Part shown: in pieces, positions 44,485-52,889 of the stretch
How positions within the stretch are numbered: position 1 is the stretch's first letter
Layout of the letters: each line of letters starts with the position of its first letter
NCBI GenBank assembly: GCA_963682175.1
Contig: OY821774.1
Span: forward strand, 40,872,201 to 40,936,200
DNA: 64,000 nucleotides
Direction of reading: 5' to 3'
Source: Triglochin maritima
Lineage: Eukaryota > Streptophyta > Magnoliopsida > Alismatales > Juncaginaceae
The notes under the pieces: generated by a model
What the model saw: only the letters and a program-made list of their open reading frames with translations
Database searches by the model: none
Told to the model about the DNA's origin: nothing
Program-made: the position numbers and the translations under genes

Positions 44485-44955
44485 TTTGTCGATAGTGAAC
44501 TCAAATGACAAATCCTCCTGCCAGTGAGTTTTCTTTTGTAATATTATTATATTTATAATAGCTTGGATGAAATTTTGGGTTCACCAATTCCATACAACAA
44601 ACGCTGAGCTGTGCAAAGATGGTTTTTTGATTTTTTTTCTGGTACATGTGCTAATTTACAGATCGGTTGAGACCTCAGCCCAGGGCTGCTTGTAGCTTGG
44701 CATCATGTTGACTTAAGTAGTTGGAATGCAATTTTGGTACATATTAACTTGTGGACATGCGACTATGATGTTTATTTCCCTCTGAGGATTTAGGCTCAGA
44801 CATCAGTTCTTTGAACCAATGTTAGTACAAACTGAAATTACAAAGCAGGCAAAAAACTTAAGCATGGAAGCATATACCATCAAAGTAGAAGTGTTCTAAG
44901 TGATGGAGAGAGGGAGGCCATGGGTCACATTTTTCCAGAGCTTCATGAGTTGCCC

Positions 44956-45225
44956 TCAGGCATGCTGTTGAATGTGAGCTGAGTCAATAGACAAAGTAGC
45001 TTGCATCCTCTTCCTAAGCCTGCATATCAATTTCCTTCCTATCTTTAACTTTATATTGCTGATCCTGAGTTTGGATTTCCATAGCTTCTTTCTCGGTGAA
45101 TCGGCAGCTTTCAGCGTTTTGTAGATCAAAAATTGTGCTTTAAGATGCTTCAGCTCTTCAGGGTCTTCTTCCAGCCTGGAGCAGGAATGGACAGAATTGT
45201 AGCATTGCTTCCTCAAGAAACTCAT
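44956..45225 (-). CDS. Short basic conserved-looking plant protein, function unknown
   Basis: An 89-residue single-exon frame starts at 45225 (MSFLRKQCYNSVHSCSRLEE). It has DPEELKHLKAQFLIYKTLK and then a strongly basic segment (RISNIKLKIGRKLICRLRKR). This DPEE...KAQ...K+IGK+L..LRK layout resembles a family of short plant proteins I have seen in many genomes, but I cannot name a function. A TATA-like stretch on the same strand (45316-45325) lies about 90 bp upstream of the start, supporting a real small gene. It is tail to tail with the helicase gene, about 470 bp away. Confidence 0.55.
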   Translation of the reverse strand: MSFLRKQCYNSVHSCSRLEEDPEELKHLKAQFLIYKTLKAADSPRKKLWKSKLRISNIKLKIGRKLICRLRKRMQATLSIDSAHIQQHA

Positions 45226-45315
45226 TTAGAGAAAGAGGAAGAGAGAAAGTAACGCTCTTCTGCCTGTTTAGCTGGGAAGAGGGTGGTGTTGATTGAACAT
45301 GGAAACTCATTGAAC

Positions 45316-45325
45316 ATATATATAG
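45316..45325 (-). promoter_or_regulatory. TATA box candidate for the small basic gene
   Basis: The minus strand reads CCTATATATA about 90 bp upstream of the start codon at 45225. Confidence 0.5.
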
Positions 45326-45718
45326 GTAGATAAGTAGATTACTAGAGACATGCATAATGAAAACGTCATTTGTCCATAAAGAATGACCACTCAACCGAAT
45401 TATATCCATATTTAATAAGACAAATCTTCCATCACATTTGAGACAGCAAAAAGTGTTTCCTGGTGGAAGTCAGATTCTAAAAGGGCCATAAACATTTTAA
45501 TATTTGACTGTGATTCATTTGCTTGAGGGTTAAGTTCCTTTAATACACTTCCGATTTTTGATGCATTTGAAAATTCAGCCCGTACATTCAGTGGCGGATC
45601 ATGAGAGAACTTACCGAGTTGGTACAATAAAAATACATTCTTCCTGAAAACAAGTATATAAATATTTGGAATATAATATTATTCAAAACAAAAAAAAAAA
45701 TACTTTTTTACTTTCTTG

Positions 45719-45958
45719 TTACAATTTTCCTTGACGATTTTTCATACTTTGCAGTATTTTGACTATAATTTCATTGTCAATCTTGTCAAATATCTCCTTT
45801 TCAATATACGTTACTAGAACATCATTGATCCAAACATCTTCCATCTGATTGCACAATCTGTTCTTTACGATATTCATAGCTGAAAAAACTCTCTTGAAAT
45901 TTGTCGTTGCAACTAGTAACACCAAAACTAATGTAATAACACGAAAATCAATGGAAAA

Positions 45959-46007
<49 letters not shown>

Positions 46008-46615
46008 CTCTGACCCATCTTTTTTGCAAGTTCTGTTAAGCTCTTTGAATTCTCAAAGTCTGGATCAGATCTGACATCATGGACATAAGTCTCAAATTGA
46101 TTGCCAAGAATAATAATATCAAATCCTGAAAATTCTGGAGGATAAAATTTAGTCAACTTAAGTAACATTTTCTTGTCAAACGAAAAGAATGATTTTTCCG
46201 GACTCAAACATGCTAAGCAAAAAAGTAACTTTGTGCTCAATTCGGTGAAGCGATTGTTCGATTCTTGAAGTTGCATATCAATTACCGTATTGAAGACTTT
46301 GGCACGGTAATGATGTAGATTTGAGATCTCTTGAAGCCATCATCGGGAACGCCCTCGAGGTCGATACACTTCATTCTTAATAGGAACCACGATATCATGC
46401 TTAAAACAAAACATTGTAGTTTGCTCTAGTAGAGAATTCCATCCATCTTCTCTCAATTCCTGGAGTGTTTGTTTTGCCACTTTAACTAAGTTGATTGCAT
46501 TTATAATGTCTTGATCTTTACTTTGCAGTGCTAGTGAGAGGTTTTGTGTCAATCTTAAGATTTTTGTCATTAGACGTAGACAAAATACAAACTCAAAATC
46601 TCGTAAAATTGCCAT
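45719..46615 (-). pseudogene. hAT transposase remnant (DUF4371/ZMYM1-like) with dimerisation domain
   Basis: The upstream piece (46615-46340) has FEFVFCLRLMTKIL, ALQSKDQDIINAINLVKV and DGWNSLLEQTTMFC. The downstream piece (46276-45719) has KLTKFYPPEFSGFD and the C-terminal hAT dimerisation core ATTNFKRVFSAMNIVKNRL with DVWINDVLVTYIEKEIF. The two are separated by frame breaks, and the N-terminal zinc finger and catalytic start are missing. A (TA)n run at 45962-46006 lies inside the second frame, encoding an IYIYIY stretch where relatives have a short linker. The protein cannot be active. Confidence 0.9.
45962..46006. repeat. (AT)n microsatellite inside the transposase remnant
   Basis: About 22 AT repeats. 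The flanking dimerisation domain stays in the same frame across it. Confidence 0.95.
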
Positions 46616-46974
46616 TAGATTATGAGCTTGTCCCTTTTAATATTAGAAATGTAAACAAGAAATGGACTTAGAATTAGGGACAAATGAAAACTGAACTTCC
46701 ACTTTGTGTTGTCTTATTATTGGGCTTGCTTTTGTGTTTATTTAATTTTTTAAAATGGTTTTTAAATGAATGTAGTACCCTAGTCAATAATATTATGGTG
46801 ACTTTTCGTATTAAAAAATGAACTAAATAAATACCAGAAGTAATAATACACGAGTATATTTTTTTTTCTCCAATGAGCACAAAACACCAAGTATACTATT
46901 TAAAAGAAAAATAGAATTGATGCATGTGCACGTGCCTACGCGTGCCCAACCTTGGATCTGTCACTGCGTACATT

Positions 46975-47863
46975 TTGACTTATGATGCGAGTTATCCATT
47001 CCCGTTGAAAATGATAAATTAAATTTTATAATCATTTCATATAAGATCAATAGATCGACAAATATATATAGTGCCTTTATTTTTATTTATGTCTTGATTT
47101 TATTGAAAATGTATATCTAATTTTATGATTTTCAATGTACATGGATAATTCGCTTCATAAATCAAAACGTACAGTTTGAATTTTTACTTATAACATAAAA
47201 TAAAAATCTATTGGGGGAACTTGACCATCAAAGAAATGGAGGGAATGCAGATCCATTAATTTTACCTTAAACTGTCTCATCTTCTGTAGAAACAAAGATG
47301 CTGAACATGAAATTTTGATTTTTTTTACCATGGATAACTTACTAGATATTGCACTAGAAGATACAATAATAGCTTGAACACCAACTGGGGTCAAAAGGTA
47401 TTGAACTACATTTAGATGTAAAACCTAGAGATTTATATAAAGATATATAAATTATCGTGCAATTTAAGATTTTTAACATATTGTTCATTTTTTTGTTTAA
47501 GGTAGGAATCAAAACACTAAACTAGGCCAATCGATCTCAAATAAAATGTTTATTATGGAACTCTATGTACAGCCGTGAGTTTGCCAAAAAGCATACAATA
47601 GTCAATATTATTGTAGACGTAATAATCTATCTCGATCAGTCAGGAAAAAAATATAGAGGTTTTTGGCCGACAAAGTTGCCAATTATTTGTAATATTAAAA
47701 GGAGAGTTGTTACCTCCAAACAGCGCAAAACCACGTAATATGAGATATTTTAAAGAATAAAAAGAAAAAGAAAACAGTGCACTTATAATTGATGCTGATA
47801 CATGCACGCACGAGCATACATTGATTGGGGAAATAATAACGAGTGAAGTCAAAATCTGTCGTA
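46975..47863. other. Non-coding spacer
   Basis: AT-rich. No gene or repeat structure is recognised. Confidence 0.5.
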
Positions 47864-47899
47864 GTGATCAGTGCCTCAGCGGTGATCAGTGCCTCAGCG
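47864..47899. repeat. 18-bp direct tandem duplication
   Basis: GTGATCAGTGCCTCAGCG occurs twice in tandem, eight bases from the target duplication of the Harbinger element. Confidence 0.95.
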
Positions 47900-48383
47900 G
47901 TGACAACTTAGAGCAGCCCTCCCTTAACGGGAGGGCGCACCCAGGGCGGGGCATCCTGCGTGGATTCTTGGGCGGCAGGCTGATCGGGAATCTGCCTTGG
48001 GTGCCCGGGCGGGGGGCCACGTGTCCTCCCATTCGTCTAATTTTTTTATTTTTTATTTTTATTTTAAAAATAAAGATTATTTATATATAATTAGGATAAT
48101 ATATTAAATAGGTAAATGAAATTTAATTAATTAGGTATTATAAAATAATTAGAAAAATATTTTATAATTAATTAAACTTTTTTTGACTTACTTAAAAATA
48201 AAAAAAATAAAAAAAGCATAAACAAATTAAGAAATAATAGTACAATACTCATACATTTCGGAAACAAAATACAATACAAATACATAATACGAAATACAAC
48301 AGAAATAAGGAAAGGAAATACAATACAAATACATAATACGAAATACTGATAAACTACCACAAACATATTGAAAACATAAGCAC

Positions 48384-49577
48384 CTACAGATATCCTTGTG
48401 CTTTAGCCCACTCTTTGAGTTCAGCAAGTGTTTCTTTATCGAATTCGTCCTTGTTTTCTTTCTTCATTAGAGCGAAGATGACATCAAGTTTCTTGCTGTT
48501 CAGTTCCCTTTGGAAATTCGCCTCAGCTTCGATGCGTTTCCTCTCCGGTCGTTCTTCGTAACGCAAATATTTTTCCTCTTTCACTTTTGCGCTATATTCA
48601 ATTTGTTTCCCCAGTTCTAACATCTCAGGATCAAGTTGTGTCTGAAACGGTTGTTTCCCCTTCTTCTTTTTGGCTTTTTTAACACCTTCAAGACGAGCAC
48701 ATGTTTCGAACACCATTTCATCTGCTGACGGTGTTGCGTTACTCCCATCGTCGTCAGTGCTTTTTCTTTTCCCGCTGGTAAAACTCTTTGGACTTTCTGT
48801 AGCGACGTTTCCGGTGGGAATTCCAAGCGCAACAGACTCCCATTTAGGGTACCTGCGTAACAAAAGCCAAACATGCATGAACTGAAAGTTGGCGTTGTGT
48901 GTTCGTTCGTAGATGATGTGCGCTTCATGGATGATATCATCCTCGTTGTAACCGCTTCTCTTCCTCCGCACCGCCTGGTCGAAGCAACCAACCCATTGGT
49001 TCACAGATGGCAATGTACGCCTCCATCGCCCATTCAATGATTCATCGTTACGCTCTACTACACCTGGCTCACTTGAGTCATTGTAGATGCGCTCCACACG
49101 TTTCCAGAAGGACTTCATTTTTTGGTTTGTCCCAACCACAGCATCGCCACTAACAACCATGTAAGCCGAGACAAGTCGTTGATCCTCTTGTGCGGACCAC
49201 TGTTTTTGCGACCTCATCGTCGCGGTTTTGCGTGTTCCCTGGGTCGCGGTTTCGTCTTGCACATCAGTTGTATAGCGGCTTGCATTTCCACTACTTTCGC
49301 CACTTAGGAGGCGAGTATACATACCCATTGGGAATTGGGTTTGCCCTTCTTCCTGAGTTGGCGGTTGGTATTGATTGTGTGGGTAGAACCCTGGGTGTGG
49401 TAAGAATTGGTTTTGGTAGGACGGGTGGAATCCTGGTTGTGGGGTAAATTGGCTTTGGTATAACGGGTGGAATACTGGTTGTGGAACATTTTGGTAAGGG
49501 AAAAAGTGTTGGCTTGGGGGTGGACGACGTGGAGATCGTCGGTAATCTGGTGAACCATTGCCTTCTGAAGATGACAT
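48384..49577 (-). CDS. Harbinger ORF1: Myb/SANT-like DNA-binding protein
   Basis: An intact 397-residue frame starts at 49577. The N-terminus is Pro/Gln/Tyr-rich with a repeated FHP(L/S)YQ(S/N)QF pattern. A Myb/SANT-like domain follows (about 123-215), with KQWSAQEDQRLVSAYMVVSG, MKSFWKRVERIYND and SLNGRWRRTLPSVNQWVGCF. Then come FMHVWLLLRRYPKWESV, a KKAKKKKGK basic patch and a Glu/Lys-rich C-terminal coil. Such proteins are often mislabelled as glutathione S-transferase T3-like or NAM-associated. In PIF/Harbinger elements this protein binds the transposon ends and works with the transposase. The intact frame suggests recent activity or selection. Confidence 0.9.
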   Translation of the reverse strand: MSSSEGNGSPDYRRSPRRPPPSQHFFPYQNVPQPVFHPLYQSQFTPQPGFHPSYQNQFLPHPGFYPHNQYQPPTQEEGQTQFPMGMYTRLLSGESSGNASRYTTDVQDETATQGTRKTATMRSQKQWSAQEDQRLVSAYMVVSGDAVVGTNQKMKSFWKRVERIYNDSSEPGVVERNDESLNGRWRRTLPSVNQWVGCFDQAVRRKRSGYNEDDIIHEAHIIYERTHNANFQFMHVWLLLRRYPKWESVALGIPTGNVATESPKSFTSGKRKSTDDDGSNATPSADEMVFETCARLEGVKKAKKKKGKQPFQTQLDPEMLELGKQIEYSAKVKEEKYLRYEERPERKRIEAEANFQRELNSKKLDVIFALMKKENKDEFDKETLAELKEWAKAQGYL

Positions 49578-49607
49578 TGTGAGTAGAGAGTAGAGGTGAG
49601 TAGAGAA

Positions 49608-49950
49608 TTATGGTGGAAGAAGTAAGATTGGAATAGAGGTGGTTGGGGTATATATATTGAAGTAGTCACGCGCGTACTGTAGGTCCTCGATCCAATCGTT
49701 TCGTCTTTTGTGAGTCACGCGCATACTGTAGGTCCTTGATGCTTGAGAAGTCCAAGCCTCGATCCAATCGTCTCGTCTTTTGTGAGTCACGCGCATACTG
49801 TATCTCCTCGATGCTTGAGAAGTCCAAGCCTCGATCCAATCGTCTCGTCTTTTGTGAGTCACGCGCATACTGTATCTCCTCGATGCCTGAGAAGTCCAAG
49901 CCTCGATCCAATCGTCTCGTCTTTTTTGAGTCACCCGCATACTATAGGTC
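49608..49950 (-). repeat. 72-bp tandem repeat (about 4 copies) upstream of the Myb-like ORF, open as a 24-residue repeat
   Basis: From about 49667 to 49950 a 72-bp unit recurs with few differences. On the minus strand each unit can be read as MRVTHKRRDDWIEAWTSQAS plus RRYS. The frame runs 110 codons (49940-49608) and ends just before the Myb-like gene. The length is a multiple of three, and other frames are also open. It may be a promoter/enhancer repeat rather than a protein. Confidence 0.8.
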
Positions 49951-50297
49951 CTAAATTTTAGATTTTAAATTTATTAATTTGTGGTTTTCTTAATTTTAAT
50001 AATATTTTTCGTATTTTTTAATTAAATGTTAATTAAAAACGAATGAATTGTTGATGTTAAATAATTACGATAATGATTATTAATATATTTTGTTGATTGT
50101 TGAAAGAGTTTTGGAGAGAAGAATAAAAATAATGACGTGACAACAAATACTGTAGCGTGACTGAGTGGATTGGGTAATGGTTAAGGATTTTGTAGGGGGG
50201 TTGGTTTGTGCTGACGTGGCAGAGAGAGAAGCTGATGTGGCTGAGAGAGAAAGCAGGGCGCCCGGGAACTGCCTGGGCGCCGTTAATGATGCTCTTA

Positions 50298-51066
50298 GAA
50301 TCTTTTTGGTAATTTTGCAGAAACGTTCCTCTACATTTTATTATTGCATTTTCTATATTTTAAATGTTAAATTATTTTTAGAAGTACCTTTTCTTTATAT
50401 GTTTTGTTTAAAAAATTATCACAATATATTTTATCAACTTAATTATTTTTTGGTCATTTTGCAGAATAGTCCCTCTAAAAGTTATTATTGTGTTTTCTAT
50501 ATTATAAATGCTAAAACTTTCTTAGAAGTTTTTTTTTGAAAATTTATCAAACAAATATCATTGATATATTAGCTTCTCCTTAAATACATTCTAACAATTT
50601 GTTGTCAGACATTTAAATTGTGATATTTAAGGATGCATGCATCACACAAGTAGTCGTTAGTTTGTACTAAACTACTAGAGATCTTGATTCCCCTCCACCG
50701 ATCTAACTTAAAAGGTTCCACATTTTGCTTTTATATTTAGGGAACGTTAGTTGCGTGAAAAGTTCCAGAAAATGATTTTCGAAGTCTAACAGAAAGCAGA
50801 GAAAACAGAATTCAGTGGAAAGTATTTTCTTTTTGACTGAATTATGTTGTTTGTGCCTACTTAAGCAAATAACTGCCTGTAGGTATCAAACATTGATGAT
50901 TGAAAAAAGGTCGGTGGACCGAAATGTGAAATAATGGAATTTCTCTGAGCAAACGTGAATGGATGACCGAATGCATTTCGGTTATCCCAACTTGTGATTC
51001 TTTTTAAGGATTTAGTGGACCAAAATGTATTCGGCAGTCCGTTAAGAACATTTTGGTGTACCAAAA
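50298..51066. other. Spacer with LTR-like box remnants near its right end
   Basis: No gene is seen. At about 50905-51060 there are diverged GGTCGGTGGACCG and GACCGAATGCATTTCGGT-like boxes, probably a fragment of another LTR of the box-bearing type. GTTTTCTATATT(T/A)TAAATG occurs twice, near 50347 and 50489, as a diverged duplication. Confidence 0.45.
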
Positions 51067-51506
51067 TGTAGGATTTCGTGTCCCCATGTATGTATATATT
51101 TTTAAAAAATTGATACAACATACAAGATCGATTTCATACTTTCAACAATTTTATGTACATTACTTTGTGTTTATTCTAATATCATGCAATCATACATATA
51201 TTAAAATAAGTCACAAAAAGAGAATCATACCCAAAGGTTCTCTAAAACATTTCGAAGATCCGGAGTCGCGTTGCTCTTTGAATCGCCCGTCGATTCGCCT
51301 CCAAGTGTTCACCAAACTCTAAACAAGATTAGAGAGAAAGGAGCTAGCCAATCAATCTCTAATTAAGCTTAGAATATAGCTAATAACCCCTCTTTAAACT
51401 CTTGGGATTTTCTATCTCCAAAACTTAAAACTATTAAGAGATTTTCGTGGTGATTAAATGAGAGATTAACGAGAGAAATATTTTTTGCATTAACATAAAC
51501 AAGTAG
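51067..51506 (-). repeat. LTR family T1, left part of the copy split by CACTA (copy E)
   Basis: It starts TGTAGGATTTCGTGTCCC, the LTR end seen also at D and (reversed) A. It matches the transcribed half of those LTRs and is cut at TAG|CACTA. It continues at 61303 on the far side of the CACTA element. Confidence 0.85.
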
Positions 51507-51529
51507 CACTAGTGCAGAATTGACTTTAC

Positions 51530-51855
51530 TCGTCGCCAAATAGACGTCGGCCGTTACAACCACCGACATCTAGTGTGGAGAGGACAGCATAGACGTCGGT
51601 TGTAATGGAAGACGACGTCTATGTGACACTATAGACGTCGGGTTTTGGAATAACACGTTTAGCCGACGTCTATACCCTATAGACGTCGACCTATACACGT
51701 CGGTTGTTTGTGTACCTTTTATATCCGACGTCTATAGGGTATAGACGTCTCCATATAGACGTCGGACTTAATGGACAACCGACGTCTATACGTCATCCAC
51801 ATAGACGTCGAGGTATAGACGTCGGCGTTATATAACATCCGACGTCTATAGGTCT
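51530..51855. repeat. Left subterminal repeats of CACTA
   Basis: A dozen or so TAGACGTCGG / CCGACGTCTA units in both orientations, often paired as inverted repeats. In En/Spm elements such units bind the TNPA-type accessory protein. A binding role here is by analogy. Confidence 0.88.
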
Positions 51856-51879
51856 TAAAGAAATCAGACAGACGGTTTT

Positions 51880-52062
51880 CTTTCATTCATTTCAGACGAA
51901 ACCCACCCAAACCCTAGCCGTCCCGCGACCGAACTCTCCTCTGCGACCAACCTCCGACCGATCTGCACCGTCTCCGGCACCGCAGTGAGCTCACAAACTC
52001 TCCTCCACATCTCCGGCCCTCTTCTCCTTCTTCCCCCGTCTTCCACCGTCTCTCTTCACATG
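51880..52062 (+). promoter_or_regulatory. Probable leader exon of the CACTA gene
   Basis: CT-rich, leader-like sequence with AAACCCTAGCCGTCCCG, ending in a good donor CACAT|GTAAGT at 52062. Its downstream gene body has been displaced by inserted elements. The next preserved coding part is at 59.0 kb. Confidence 0.45.
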
Positions 52063-52193
52063 TAAGTTTTCTTCCATCAACCATTTGTATTTTCTTCCAA
52101 AAGAATATCGGGCTTTGTTTGGATCTCCCCTTCCACTTGCGAGTTATTAACTACTATCACAAACAAATGGTGGTATGTGTTTGTATGGAATAT

Positions 52194-52748
52194 TGAGAAT
52201 TGAACTTAATCCTATGTGGCGACTTAATCCTATGTGGCGTCCTAGTCACCCGCCACATCATCAGTGCTTGATGACACATCAAGGAGGAGATGAGTCAACA
52301 CATGAGAAGACAAAAGGTTGAGGGAGTGGAAGAGACAAGAGTCTTTTCATATTTTTGAGTAATTTTCGTCCTAATTATGTATGCAATTTAAGTAGAGGGT
52401 GTAATGATCTTCAATGATCATGTTTATGTAGTCTTTATGTTTGGAAGTTGTAGGGTCATGTAAGTGCCTATATAAAGCACTAGAATTCACCATTTGTAAA
52501 ACAACAACAACATATATCAAGCATTAGAAGTTGAGCCACGAAATTGTGTGAGAAAAGAGTGAGTATGTGAGTAGAAAGAAGAAGAAGAGTGTGCATTGCA
52601 AAATCGGTTTTTTGCTTTGTGAGTAGAGAGCCACCTTCTTTCCTTCGTGCCCCCCAGTAACATAGATCAAGAATGGATCTAGTGGAATCAAAAGAATGCA
52701 AAATGAATGGTGATCAGGGTGGTCTAAGGCAGCACACGAGGCGCGCCT
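52194..52748 (+). repeat. 5' LTR of the copia element (part shared with the 3' LTR)
   Basis: It starts TGAGAATTGAACTTAATCC and has a TATA box (GCCTATATAAAGCAC, about 52467-52481). The shared sequence ends at 52748, but the true LTR end is probably CCTCCAACA at 52867, two bases before the primer site, so the 3' LTR seems to lack the last 120 bp or so. It carries an extra 18-bp tandem copy of ACTTAATCCTATGTGGCG. Confidence 0.85.
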
Positions 52749-52752
52749 TTTA

Positions 52753-52793
52753 GACCGCCAATTGGCGGTTGGGGACCGCCAATCAGCGGTCCC
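52753..52793. promoter_or_regulatory. Two adjacent dyads, GACCGCCAATTGGCGGTT and GGGACCGC-N6-GCGGTCCC
   Basis: The first contains a perfect 16-bp palindrome (52754-52769). The second (52772-52793) has 8-bp arms with the spacer CAATCA. Both share the arms and the CAAT-spacer with the palindrome in the Athila-like LTR at 28394. Confidence 0.65.
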
Positions 52794-52869
52794 TGTAGCC
52801 CAGGAGACGGGTAATCTCCTGTGGTGGGTTGATCAGTAGCTCCCCGTCCTCCTCCCGTCCTCCAACATC

Positions 52870-52881
52870 TGGTATCAGAGC
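52870..52881 (+). other. Primer-binding site (initiator tRNA-Met type)
   Basis: TGGTATCAGAGC, 20 bases before the gag-pol start codon. Confidence 0.95.
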
Positions 52882-52889
52882 CTTGTCCG

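Larger units (their letters stand above)
45581..46974 (-). mobile_element. hAT element (45589-46966) with 8-bp target duplication
   Basis: One end is CAGTGGCGGATC and the other, reverse-complemented, is CAGTGACAGATC, so 10 of 12 terminal bases match. The direct repeat CGTACATT flanks it at 45581-45588 and 46967-46974. At 1,378 bp it is much shorter than an autonomous element and holds only a broken transposase. Confidence 0.95.
47908..50297 (-). mobile_element. PIF/Harbinger element (47911-50294) carrying only the Myb-like ORF
   Basis: The ends are GAGCAGCCCTCCCTTAACGG and, reverse-complemented, GAGCATCATTAACGG, followed on both sides by GC-rich inverted sequence (GGGCGC/GGCGCC). TTA flanks it at 47908-47910 and 50295-50297, the 3-bp target duplication of this superfamily. 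At 2,384 bp it holds the Myb-like first protein but no DDE transposase, so it would depend on a relative for movement. Confidence 0.9.
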
